A stretch of 48,485 nt of DNA from Hydrogenophaga sp. 2FB. Its GTDB lineage: Bacteria; Pseudomonadota; Gammaproteobacteria; Burkholderiales; Burkholderiaceae_C. Location: assembly GCF_005503365.1 (NCBI RefSeq), contig NZ_SCML01000048.1, positions 1 to 48,485 on the forward strand, given 5' to 3'. The position numbers and the translations under genes are program-made. The notes beneath the pieces were generated by a model. The model saw only the letters and a list, made by a program, of their open reading frames with translations. It was not told the origin of the DNA and ran no database searches. Below, piece after piece: positions 23,109 to 31,493 of this stretch (positions are counted from its first letter, which is position 1; each line of letters begins with the position of its first letter).

Positions 23109-23528
23109 ATGATCGGTCAAGACGGAAGATTGATGGGGCTTGCTCTGGGCAAGCAGCTCTCACAGAAGGAGTTCGATGATGCGGCGGCCACATTGAGGCT
23201 GCGCCTTCAACGCGCGCAAGAGAAAGCCGAGCTCGAAGTTCCCATGCACCTGGGGATGATCGCGACGGCGAATGCAGTGACGGAAGAGATTGCCGCAATC
23301 GCAGCAGGCAAACTGTCACCTGACGATCGCAGGCTAAGCAGCCCAAAAACGAACATTCACCGCATCCAGTTGTTTCGGGATGCATCCGACGAAGCTGAGC
23401 GCAGACTGAGCGGAGGGAAGCTGGGGCTTGAGTTCCAGTCCAAGTTGCTGGATGTGCCAATCTCGATGGAGGTCAGCGCGGGTCACCCCAAGGTCGTACC
23501 CTCTGAAAAGAAACCAAAGCCACGTTGA
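23109..23528 (+). CDS. small hypothetical protein
   Basis: A 139-residue soluble protein starting MIGQDGRLMG, with an AAGGA site upstream. Helical segments (AATLRLRLQRAQEKAELEV; ITEEIAAIAAGKL-like) and a basic end (PSEKKPKPR). Its N-terminal half shows a heptad-like pattern similar to the preceding small gene; the two may interact or be related, but identity is too low to claim. Last gene of the primase operon, 14 bases before the bidirectional terminator. Confidence 0.6.
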   Translation: MIGQDGRLMGLALGKQLSQKEFDDAAATLRLRLQRAQEKAELEVPMHLGMIATANAVTEEIAAIAAGKLSPDDRRLSSPKTNIHRIQLFRDASDEAERRLSGGKLGLEFQSKLLDVPISMEVSAGHPKVVPSEKKPKPR

Positions 23529-23541
23529 AGGCATGGCAAAC

Positions 23542-23569
23542 AAAAAAGGACCCGAAGCGGTCCTTTTTT
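23542..23569. terminator. bidirectional rho-independent terminator
   Basis: AAAAAAGGACC - CGAAGC - GGTCCTTTTTT is a perfect 11-bp stem with a 6-base loop, with six A on one side and six T on the other. It works in both directions and separates the converging operons ending at 23528 (plus) and 23592 (minus). Confidence 0.9.
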
Positions 23570-23591
23570 CTTGGGTCGGAAAGTCCTGCGC

Positions 23592-24248
23592 TTAGTGAGG
23601 CTTTCGGCTCTTCGCCTTCGGGGTGGCAACCACCTTGGATTTGGCGACTTGTGCCACGCGATCCAGGAATGCGTTGGGCTCCATGTCCGCGGCCAAAGCC
23701 GCTTGCCCCACCTTCGCCGCAGACAGCGGTGCGTCGGGGCCCACGGCCTTCGCTGCCGCCAACACAATCACCTGGCCACCAAGCACTTTGGCGGTGCTGA
23801 GGACCAGCCGGTCGCCGTCAATGGCAGCCGAGCGCAGGCCCTTGATTCCGGTGAGCATGGGCCGTTCAGCTGCCGCCTTCGAGATGGCACCGAGGCGACT
23901 CATGACGCCAGCGCCAATGGGGTGCGAGATATCGGGGAAGTAGAGGGAGCCGCGAAAACCCTGACGGGAAACGCTTTCCGCCAGGTCGCGCGGAGCAGGG
24001 AAGAAGCCTGCCCCCGGGTTGTCGTCGAACACCAGTCCGAATGAAGCCATCTGCATCGAGTCACGTGATGCAACACCCCGCGCTTTGACGTTGAGCTTCG
24101 ATTCCAGGAAGGATTGAAGTTCAATTTTGGCGGCGTTGAGTCGAGTCGACCAACCGGCAAACTTGTCTGCGAAGGATGCGGCGACCTGCTGGGTCACTGC
24201 ATCGACTGGGGAAAATGCGAGAGCTTGTTGGGACTTGACGAATTGCAT
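23592..24248 (-). CDS. hypothetical backbone protein
   Basis: A 218-residue protein from the ATG at 24248 (MQFVKSQQALAF), which has AGAGGC upstream; the frame is open to 24299 through promoter site E. The first 60 residues are helical, the middle holds RGSLYFPDISHPIGAGVMSRL, and the C-terminus is Ala-rich then basic (KSKVVATPKAKSRKPH), so nucleic-acid binding is possible. No signal, membrane segment or catalytic motif. It is a single-gene unit between the terminator at 23542 and site E. Family not recognised. Confidence 0.6.
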   Translation of the reverse strand: MQFVKSQQALAFSPVDAVTQQVAASFADKFAGWSTRLNAAKIELQSFLESKLNVKARGVASRDSMQMASFGLVFDDNPGAGFFPAPRDLAESVSRQGFRGSLYFPDISHPIGAGVMSRLGAISKAAAERPMLTGIKGLRSAAIDGDRLVLSTAKVLGGQVIVLAAAKAVGPDAPLSAAKVGQAALAADMEPNAFLDRVAQVAKSKVVATPKAKSRKPH

Positions 24249-24263
24249 GTCTGTGCCTCTGTT

Positions 24264-24283
24264 ACGTAAGTGATATTTTATAT
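24264..24283 (-). promoter_or_regulatory. site E of shared element (inverse orientation)
   Basis: On the minus strand ATATAAAATATCACTTACGT matches the core ATATC-NN-TTACG. It lies 16 bases before the ATG at 24248. TTGCGT - 18 bases - TATCAC may form the promoter. This site has the core on the opposite strand to sites A-D. Confidence 0.55.
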
Positions 24284-24314
24284 GAAAATGTGCACGCAAG
24301 ATGGCCGTAGCCGA

Positions 24315-25541
24315 TCAAGCCATTGAAGGCTTTTCGAAGCGGTTGAGTGCTCGCTTGATCATCTGGGCGATTCGCTCGACCATTTCAGCCATGGCCTTTG
24401 CAAGCTTCTTCATTTGCTTCTTCATGTCTTCATCCGCCAGCATATCGATCGACTCCTCGAATGAAGGCCGAATTTCGTCCATGCGCGCCTTGAGGGATCG
24501 CGCATTGATCAGATGCTCACGGCCGCGGGTGGCCTGCGCCAGGTCCGAAAACAGTTTCGATGCGGCCTGCTGACAGGCCTTGCCATGGGTACGCTCCCAA
24601 TCGACGTTTCCTGCATTGAATCGCAGCTCGGCGCCAACATCCTTGAGCTTGAGGAGGGTCTCGTTCATGCGTCGGTTGTTGTGAGCACGGACATCCCCTG
24701 CGTAATCCCCATTCTTCATGGTCTTGGCATAGAGGTTTTGCGCACCCATGATCACACTGTCGGCCAGAGTAAATCTTTCAACTTTCGTTTCAAGAAGGGT
24801 GTTCATCTGCATCACGCGAGCCTTCATGTTCGTGTGAACCAGCTTGGCCAGCTCCGATGCTGGGTAGCCGGCATCATCAAGTGCCGAGATCAGATGGCCA
24901 GAATTCGTCGCGAAATGTTTGTTTGCGTCTTCGAGAGTAGTTTTCCGAGCCTCGAGTCCGGCTGCTGTTTTAGCGTTCAGCGGCGTACCGTCAGGCTTGT
25001 AGAGTACCGTCCAATTCTCTTGAACGGCGTCATGAAACGCTGCGTTGAGGTGGTGGTGAAGAGCTTCGATCACGCCTTCATGACCGCACTGGTTCTTGAC
25101 AAGCTCTTTGAACTGCGTTGCCAAGGCGTCCATGGGGCCGTGAGTGAACATCAGGTTCGTGCGCGAGGCTCCCAGCAAGGCATCTTCCTGCAGGATGCGC
25201 TCAATGGCCTCCATGTTCAGTTCCGGAAGGACCTTCGCCTCGACGTCCACAAAATCCGCGTGAGGGCCGCCGATCCGCATGACTCTCGGGCCCACGCTTT
25301 CGGCAGGGCCCGAGTCGGCATGATTCGATCCACGAGGCATTTCAGGATCTGCCCCGTCTTCACCCGATGCGCCATCGTCTCCGGCCCCGCCGCCGCCGGC
25401 ACCACCGCCACCGGCCGCAGGTGGCTCTTGTGAGTTCGCAGCGCGATTGGCTTGATCGGGTTCGTCGAATCCTTCGTCGAAATCGCCGGAGTTGAAGGGG
25501 TCGTTTGGTGGGGGCTGAAAGTCGTCGAAATCGTTGTTCAT
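24315..25541 (-). CDS. hypothetical protein of the secretion-linked operon
   Basis: A 408-residue protein with a GGAG ribosome-binding site. Residues 1-85 are acidic, Pro/Gly-rich and disordered (DFDDFQPPPNDPF, then Gly/Ala runs). Residues about 100-395 are almost wholly helical, and the last 40 (MKKQMKKLAKAMAEMVERIAQM) form an amphipathic Met/Lys-rich helix. No signal peptide. It follows the M23 peptidase gene by 34 bases as last gene of a minus-strand operon, and ends before site E. By context it may be a cytoplasmic component or substrate of the conjugation machinery; no family recognised. Confidence 0.6.
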   Translation of the reverse strand: MNNDFDDFQPPPNDPFNSGDFDEGFDEPDQANRAANSQEPPAAGGGGAGGGGAGDDGASGEDGADPEMPRGSNHADSGPAESVGPRVMRIGGPHADFVDVEAKVLPELNMEAIERILQEDALLGASRTNLMFTHGPMDALATQFKELVKNQCGHEGVIEALHHHLNAAFHDAVQENWTVLYKPDGTPLNAKTAAGLEARKTTLEDANKHFATNSGHLISALDDAGYPASELAKLVHTNMKARVMQMNTLLETKVERFTLADSVIMGAQNLYAKTMKNGDYAGDVRAHNNRRMNETLLKLKDVGAELRFNAGNVDWERTHGKACQQAASKLFSDLAQATRGREHLINARSLKARMDEIRPSFEESIDMLADEDMKKQMKKLAKAMAEMVERIAQMIKRALNRFEKPSMA

Positions 25542-25575
25542 GTCGGCTCCAGAAATTTGGGGTCAGTTGTCAAGG

Positions 25576-26466
25576 CTACTTGGGTGCAACCGAGGAAATT
25601 GCACGCTGCGCGTCGACTTGAGGACGAAGTGCTTTCTCCGTCATCAGCACATGCAGCATCGCGTTCGTGGCAAGGACGCGCTCGTTGATGGCTGCCGCCT
25701 CGTGACGCATTCGCAGGCGAATCGCGTTCATGTATGCCAGTTCCGCATAGAGCTTCACGCCCGATAGGGAGGCAAGCTGTCTCTGGTAGTCAGGGTTGAA
25801 GGTGCGAGCGCCGATGTCATTGGCGATCTGTTCGCGGTAGCTCATGTTCGAATCGAGGTAGTCGTTCATCACCGGCAACTGCTCGGTGGACGAACCCACG
25901 GGCATGCTCTCACCGACATCCGGCTCGGACTGCTGCGGCCCGCTTTCACCTTGCAGAATTCCGCCCTTCAGAGGGGGTTTCGTGCAGAACATGCTCATCG
26001 GATCGACGGTCCTCCCACCAGTCTTGATCTGGAAGTGCAGGTGAGGGCCCGTCGAGGCCCCGGTATTTCCCGACTTGGCCACAACCTCGCCTGTCGGTAC
26101 CGACTTCCCCATCGTCGCAATGACCTGCTCGTTGTGGAGATACCCCATCTGGTATTCGCCACTCTGGATGAACAGCATGTTTCCGCCGACGTTGCTCCAC
26201 TTGGTTGCGGAGACCGTGCCTTCTGATGCTGCCTTGATCGGCGTGTACATCGCACATGCGAAATCAACGCCCCCATGCATCTTTGGCGTGGCCTCCTTCG
26301 TAACCGGATGGATACGAGGGCCATAGCCGCTCGAGATTGGGCAGTTGGCAGGCAGCTGGATGCAGGTCTGGGCGATGGCCACCCCCGTCATGGAGAACAT
26401 GCCGGCCAGGATCACCAGATTTCGAGAGTGCTTGAGTGCGATCATGATTTCAGTGACGCAAGGCAT
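25576..26466 (-). CDS. secreted M23 (LytM) peptidase-domain protein
   Basis: A 296-residue protein if started at the ATG at 26466; 26445 and 26499 are alternatives, and the last would overlap the preceding gene. A signal peptide ends GVAIAQ. The M23 domain follows: SSGYGPRIHP, the zinc ligands H64 and D68 in MHGGVDFA, and HLHFQ (H142, H144). All metal ligands are present, so it should cut peptidoglycan cross-links in the periplasm, as expected for an enzyme that opens the wall for a secretion channel. The last 90 residues form an extra helical domain ending LRPQVDAQRAISS. Almost the same ending occurs in the 27237-28421 protein, two genes upstream. Confidence 0.8.
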   Translation of the reverse strand: MPCVTEIMIALKHSRNLVILAGMFSMTGVAIAQTCIQLPANCPISSGYGPRIHPVTKEATPKMHGGVDFACAMYTPIKAASEGTVSATKWSNVGGNMLFIQSGEYQMGYLHNEQVIATMGKSVPTGEVVAKSGNTGASTGPHLHFQIKTGGRTVDPMSMFCTKPPLKGGILQGESGPQQSEPDVGESMPVGSSTEQLPVMNDYLDSNMSYREQIANDIGARTFNPDYQRQLASLSGVKLYAELAYMNAIRLRMRHEAAAINERVLATNAMLHVLMTEKALRPQVDAQRAISSVAPK

Positions 26467-26470
26467 CAAT

Positions 26471-27220
26471 TCACTTGCGTGACGGTTGATTTGGCGCAAA
26501 CGCGTGTTCCGGCATGGCCATGTACCGCGCGGAGACGTTGAGCTTTTCCAGGGTTGCCTTGTCCAGATTCAGCGCACACACGCTGTGGCTGGCGATCTTC
26601 ACGGCAATGTCGTCCTGGAAGCCGTGAGCAAGGAGGTACAGACGAACGGCCGGTTTGCTGTAATGCATGCCCATGGCCTGGCGGCTGGTTTCGGCACGTC
26701 CGATCAACGTGGTGAGCGCGGCAGACGCCTCTTCGATTTCCTTGGAGTGCCCATGATCGTGGGCATTCCCGTGGCCAGACTCCTCCTCGGAAATCTCATG
26801 TGGAATGGGTTGCGTGAGGATGGTCATGTGGCTTTCGAGGGCCTGCCCGAACTTTTGATAGCCTGGCATCCGCATCGCGGAGTCGTTCACGAGCTTTGCC
26901 GCCACAACGTGGCCCCGGATCATCAGCCACGAAGCCTGAGTGGCCCTGCGCAGAGATTCTTTTTCGACGGGGCCAATGAAGCGAAATCCGGTCACGGCCA
27001 TCTGCTCTCGGGCCTGCGCATAGGACAGGCCGTTTGGTCGCGCTCCAGCAGACGCCAGAACGGCGTCGGCGGCCTGGAGCGTTGGGAGAGTCGGGCTGGG
27101 GCAAACAAGTGCCTTGCCAAATTTGGACTGTGCATGGGCTGGTGCGGCCAAGCCGGCGCCACTCAGCGCAACAGCAACTCCCAGAGCCAGCGACCTGAAG
27201 TCAGTGGTGAAGATTGACAT
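26471..27220 (-). CDS. secreted hypothetical protein with His-rich loop
   Basis: A 249-residue protein from the ATG at 27220 (MSIFTTDFRSLAL), with AGGAG 11 bases upstream; the frame is open to 27409 inside the preceding gene. The signal peptide ends APAHAQ. The mature part is helical, with a short histidine-rich insert (GHGNAHDHGH, about residue 160) that could bind metal, and two Cys (VCPSP; SVCALN). It sits between the two genes that share a C-terminal tail domain; all three products are exported, which suggests a common periplasmic complex. No family recognised. Confidence 0.6.
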   Translation of the reverse strand: MSIFTTDFRSLALGVAVALSGAGLAAPAHAQSKFGKALVCPSPTLPTLQAADAVLASAGARPNGLSYAQAREQMAVTGFRFIGPVEKESLRRATQASWLMIRGHVVAAKLVNDSAMRMPGYQKFGQALESHMTILTQPIPHEISEEESGHGNAHDHGHSKEIEEASAALTTLIGRAETSRQAMGMHYSKPAVRLYLLAHGFQDDIAVKIASHSVCALNLDKATLEKLNVSARYMAMPEHAFAPNQPSRK

Positions 27221-27236
27221 GTGCAGGCCCACTCCT

Positions 27237-28421
27237 TTACTGGCGAACCGTGCGGCTGGCCACGACGCGCTGAGCGTCGATCTGAGGGCGCAGGCTTTGC
27301 TCGGCGACCAGGGCGAGCTGAGTGGCCAGCATGCCCTCCATACGGGAGTTCTGCTCGAGTTTCTGGTAGTCCATCCAAAGGCCGAAAGAATTCTGCGTTG
27401 CCATCGCACGCAGGATCTTGTTCGAGTCCGTGGCAGTTGCCAGGTCAGTTGTGACCTTGTCGCTGAACTGGGTCTGAACGAACCTGCGGACGGCCTCGTT
27501 CATGGACATGCTCTCCTCGACAGGGAAGCCCTCCACGTTGTGAAGCTTCGTCTGTTTGCCCAGGTCCTTGATCGGCTTGCCAGCCTCACGGATCTGGTTC
27601 AGGGAGTAGGCGCTCATCGAAAGCATGCCCGTGTAACGGCGAACAAGCTCGATGTAGGCGCGCCCCTGGGGGGTTTTGTCCATGTCCTTGGTGCGCAACT
27701 GCTCCGGCGGGATGCCGGCGACCATTCGCTGGATGTAATCGCCCGCAGCCTCGTGCTGGCTGGCGCCATCGCTGGTGGCGGCGTCAGAGAAGGTGCGAGA
27801 GCCGGATCGCGACTGGAACAGGAAGAGGGCGTTCTGATCCGCGCCGCTGAGTTCGTTGTTGGGCTTGTAGGTGCAAATGCCACGCGCACCGTCCTCCTCG
27901 CTGCAGTATTTGGTGTCGGACTTCTTGCCCAGGGCCTCAACCAACTTCAGCGTGTTGGTGTTGCTCTTGATGGCCTTGGACACCTCGGTCTGCCCCTTGA
28001 TCACCGCCGCCTGTGTCGATTGCGACGCTTTGGCCAGGCCGTCCATTGCGGCCATGTTCGAACAGGTGTTTGCCGGCAGCTCAAGCTTGGCCTGGAGGTC
28101 GATGGCGCTCTTGCGCAGGTCTTCCTGCTGACGGTAGGACTCCAGACCCTCAAGGACAGCCTTGTTGGCGATCGCACTTTTGTTGATCTCCCCGCTCAAG
28201 ATGCCGGCAACCTCGCTCATGGTCGTGCGGATTGTGCTGTTCATTTCGCGCGTCGATCCATCAACCTTGCTGTTGATTGCGCCCTGAACCAGGCTGAAAA
28301 AAGCAGTCTGCAGGAATGCGATCACGGCCGCAGCATCGCCCGCGGCGCGGCTGGGCCCCGCGCTGATGGCCAGCGCCGTAACAACGGCGGTGGCGATGAT
28401 GGTCTTTTTGAGGGTCGGCAG
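27237..28421 (-). pseudogene. secreted conjugation-linked protein, start codon removed by Tn3 insertion
   Basis: The coding frame continues upstream of its first usable GTG (28325) as a clear signal peptide, LPTLKKTIIATAV then ALAISAGPSRA, up to 28421. There it meets the terminal repeat of the Tn3-family element, and an in-frame TAA follows within the repeat. No ATG or GTG start remains for the signal peptide, so the gene has lost its start and its promoter. The 362-residue remainder has Cys pairs (TCSNM; YCSEEDG..GICTY) and a helical C-terminal tail, MLATQLALVAEQ then SLRPQIDAQR, shared with the M23 protein. Size and periplasmic export would suit a TraW/IcmX-like protein, but I cannot show homology. 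Translation from the GTG would give a non-exported protein. Confidence 0.65.
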
Positions 28422-28456
28422 GGATTCATGTAAAAAACCGCAGAAACGACCTTAAG
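28421..28456. repeat. left terminal inverted repeat of Tn3-family element
   Basis: A 36-base segment beginning GGGATTC and ending ACGACCTTAAG. Tn3-family repeats are about 38 bp, start with G-runs and end with a TTAAG/TAAG-type motif, just inside which tnpA ends (stop at 28458). The exact outer end is uncertain by a few bases. Confidence 0.6.
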
Positions 28457-28457
28457 C

Positions 28458-31451
28458 CTATGATTCCATTGGAATTATGGTGGCATCGAAATTCAAAGGA
28501 CCGATCTTCCTTTTGAAGTCCAGCGTGTAGTCCCCAAACCTGTTGATGTGAGCCGTGCGAAACGGCGCCAGGCCCCCCAGGATCTCCAGCGTGATCTCGG
28601 TGCCCTCATCTCGAAGCTCCTGCAGAACCCGCGTCATGCCCACCACGTTGTGCAAAATGATCATGTTGGCCACCAGGTGGTTGTACTTGATCACCTTGCG
28701 TTGCTCGTGCCGGATGTTCTCCGCAATGATCCCCTCTCCCCCGAAGAAGGACCAGCCGGCAAAGCCATTGAATTGCTCGCTCTTGTTGGTTTCGGCATGG
28801 ATCACCTTGCGCAGCCCGACATCGCCGATGTAGCTCAGCAGGAACATGGTCCGGATGACCTTGCCGAGTTCCACAAACGCGAAATACAGTTTGTTCTTGC
28901 GGCTGTAGGTGCCGAGCCGGCGCAGGATGGCCGACGGCGTGATCTTGCCGGTCTTGATGGAAACCGCCACCCGGAGCATCGCCGGCAAATGCAATTCAAT
29001 CAGCCGCCAGTCGATCACATCGCTGAACAGCGCATTGATGTTACGGTAAGCATTGCCCGGCTCGGGGCGATGGAATTTGAGGTCCTGAATACCCCGGATG
29101 CGCGGCATGAGCTGGATGCCCAGCAAGTGGGCCAGCGCGAAGACCGGGTAACTCTGGGCCTGCGTGTCCCCGTGAATCGTGTCCGGCCGGATGTCCGATT
29201 CGTTGGTCATCAGCCCATCCAGGATGTGGATGCCCTCATAGGTGCCGCAGGAAATGAAATGGCTGAACAGCGCGATGAACTTGTCGGACACATGGTAGTA
29301 GCCGATGCCGCCGTACCCGCCATAGCGGATATGGTGCTCGGACAGCAAGTTCTGCTCGTAGAGGTTCCACTTCGTGCCGTCGGCCGACGCGTGCTTGCCG
29401 GTGCCCCAGTAGCCTGGCAGTTCAAACTTGTTGTACGCATTGATCACCTTGACAATGGCCTTGTCCAGAAGATCCTCGCTGACGTATTTCAAGTTCAGCC
29501 AGGAAATCTGGCGGCGGCTCAGTCCTTTGATGGATTTGGCGGTCTGAACCGGCCCCAGGTTGCAGCCGTAGCAAAACAGCGTCGTGATGACGCGCATGCG
29601 CAGGTCCGCAAGGCGGCTGTCCGTCCCGGCCAATGGCCGGAACAGCTTGTGCAGGTCGAGCCAGCGTTCGGTGTCGATCATGACATCCACGATGCTGGCC
29701 GCTTGCATCCGCTCGGTGATCAGGGCGTCGATCCGCGCGGCGGCCTCGACGATTTCGGAGCGCGGCGGTTTGCGCAGAATCAGGCGGCCATCGACGATCT
29801 CAGCATGGGCGTTTTCCGGGAAAGTGGCGTCGATGTCCCGAGCCCGCTGAGCCATGGCGGATTTGAGCATCGTCACAAAGGTGCCGGGATCGGTCTCGAT
29901 GCCGGTGACCTGGCCATAGCCGCCCACCTCCTTTTCAAAGGTTTCGTCATCGACCAGCTGCTCGCGGTAGTCGTCGTAGCGCTCGCCGTACTTGATGAAG
30001 AGATCGCCCGACTTCAGGTCGTCCTTGACGGCATGCATGACTGCCAGTTCAAAATACCGGCGGTGGACGGCCTCTGCCCGGCCCTTGCCTGATGGCCGGA
30101 CCAGCACCAACTTCTTCCACTGGGCGGACATCCAGCGGAGGTCCTTGTCTTCACTCAGGCCCAGCATGTCCAGCAGGACGATGTCCGTGCGGTTGTCGCG
30201 CAGCTTGTAAAGCGCCTCGATCAGCCGCTCCACCACCTGGTCCTCGCTGCTGGCTTTGGGCGAGGCGATGCCAATGCAGTTGAGCAACTGGGCCCGAACC
30301 ATCTTGTAGGGCTGCAGCAGGAAAGGCAGATGGTTGCGGCCGGCGTAGGCCAGGTGCTGCTCGCATTCGTTCAGCAGCTCGTCCACCTCGGCCACCAGGG
30401 TGGTGCTGATGGCTTCAACGCGCTGGGTGTCCGTCCCCTCCAATTGGTAGGCGCCCAGGATGTCTTTGAGCTGGCCGACCAGCATGTCGGTTTTCTGGAC
30501 CCGCTCCTGCTGGAAGGAGAGCAATTTCTGCCTGGCATTGTTTTCCAGGTTCTGCATCAGGCGAATAAACAGATCGGCAGCATCGTCCAGAGACTGGGCA
30601 TGCTGCGCCCGGATGAAGATCACCGCCAGGGCGTAGCGCTTTTGCGGCTTGAGTTCGGCCATCTCGGCCGCATCGAGGGCGCGCGCCAGGTGCCGGAACT
30701 GCTTGAGCTTGGGCACCGGCACGTCGGGCTTGGGAAGCAGCTCCACCAGGTATTGCAGGCGCCGGATGTGCTGAATGTAGGTGCGCGTTTCCTTGTTGGT
30801 CGGCCGCTTGGGTTCGCGCTTGAGCATTTGCCAGGGAGAAACCGACTCACCCCTGGCGGTTTTAAGCAAGCCGTCGATCAGGGCCTTGGTATGAGCCGTC
30901 AACTGACTGGTGATCGCGGAGAAATACCGATTGTTGCTCTTTTCCCGGGCACGAAACGCCATCCGGTCCAGCGTCGAGAAGGCCGGCAATTCGTAGCGGT
31001 GGTGGACCAGTTCCTCCAGCATCACGTTGATGATGTCGGCCACCGCGTGTTTGGTCTCGGCCGCCGTGTTGGCCACGACCTCCAGCCAGGCGTAGCCCGC
31101 CGGGTTCAAGGGTTTGACATTCAAGTGCCGGCGCAAAGCCGCGAAAAGCGCCATGCGCGAGCCCGAGGCCTCGAAGCGCTTGAGGTCCGCCGCCAGGGGC
31201 GGCCGAGCCGCACCCGCCTGCTGCGCAATGTGCTCTCGGATTGCCGGGGGCACCTCGGCCAAGGGGATGAAATAACCAAGGCGCTGGAAGACCTTCAGGT
31301 GGATCAGCGCCGCCATGCGCGGCAAGGCGCGCTTACTGATGCCTGCAGCCAGGAGTTGTTCGTCCTCGGTCGGCGTGTACAGCTCCGCCAACTCACGGGG
31401 TGTCGGATCGGGTTTCAGGCTGGGATAGGCCGTCTCATGGAGCGTGGTCAT
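28458..31451 (-). CDS. tnpA: Tn3-family transposase TnpA
   Basis: A 997-residue DDE transposase of typical Tn3-family length. The N-terminal part (about 1-560) has the DUF4158-like start (TPRELAELYTPTEDEQLL) used for end binding. The C-terminal catalytic part shows ADGTKWNL with the first Asp, HGDTQAQSYPVFALAHLLGI with the second, and ETNKSEQFNGF with the Glu. It makes replicative transposition cointegrates. It ends two bases inside the left repeat. Its direction (minus) is the same as that of the beheaded operon at 28421, so read-through from tnpA could still transcribe that operon. It appears intact. Confidence 0.93.
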   Translation of the reverse strand: MTTLHETAYPSLKPDPTPRELAELYTPTEDEQLLAAGISKRALPRMAALIHLKVFQRLGYFIPLAEVPPAIREHIAQQAGAARPPLAADLKRFEASGSRMALFAALRRHLNVKPLNPAGYAWLEVVANTAAETKHAVADIINVMLEELVHHRYELPAFSTLDRMAFRAREKSNNRYFSAITSQLTAHTKALIDGLLKTARGESVSPWQMLKREPKRPTNKETRTYIQHIRRLQYLVELLPKPDVPVPKLKQFRHLARALDAAEMAELKPQKRYALAVIFIRAQHAQSLDDAADLFIRLMQNLENNARQKLLSFQQERVQKTDMLVGQLKDILGAYQLEGTDTQRVEAISTTLVAEVDELLNECEQHLAYAGRNHLPFLLQPYKMVRAQLLNCIGIASPKASSEDQVVERLIEALYKLRDNRTDIVLLDMLGLSEDKDLRWMSAQWKKLVLVRPSGKGRAEAVHRRYFELAVMHAVKDDLKSGDLFIKYGERYDDYREQLVDDETFEKEVGGYGQVTGIETDPGTFVTMLKSAMAQRARDIDATFPENAHAEIVDGRLILRKPPRSEIVEAAARIDALITERMQAASIVDVMIDTERWLDLHKLFRPLAGTDSRLADLRMRVITTLFCYGCNLGPVQTAKSIKGLSRRQISWLNLKYVSEDLLDKAIVKVINAYNKFELPGYWGTGKHASADGTKWNLYEQNLLSEHHIRYGGYGGIGYYHVSDKFIALFSHFISCGTYEGIHILDGLMTNESDIRPDTIHGDTQAQSYPVFALAHLLGIQLMPRIRGIQDLKFHRPEPGNAYRNINALFSDVIDWRLIELHLPAMLRVAVSIKTGKITPSAILRRLGTYSRKNKLYFAFVELGKVIRTMFLLSYIGDVGLRKVIHAETNKSEQFNGFAGWSFFGGEGIIAENIRHEQRKVIKYNHLVANMIILHNVVGMTRVLQELRDEGTEITLEILGGLAPFRTAHINRFGDYTLDFKRKIGPLNFDATIIPMES

Positions 31452-31493
31452 TCGCGGGGACTGCCCCGCCTGGTGGCTTTGCTACCCATCACA

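Noticed and set aside
5398..24283. The seven sites as KorA/KorB operators of IncP type
   Set aside because: IncP operators (TTTAGCTAAA; TTTAGC-GCTAAA) do not match the ATATC-NN-TTACGC pattern, and no korA/korB-like gene was recognised.
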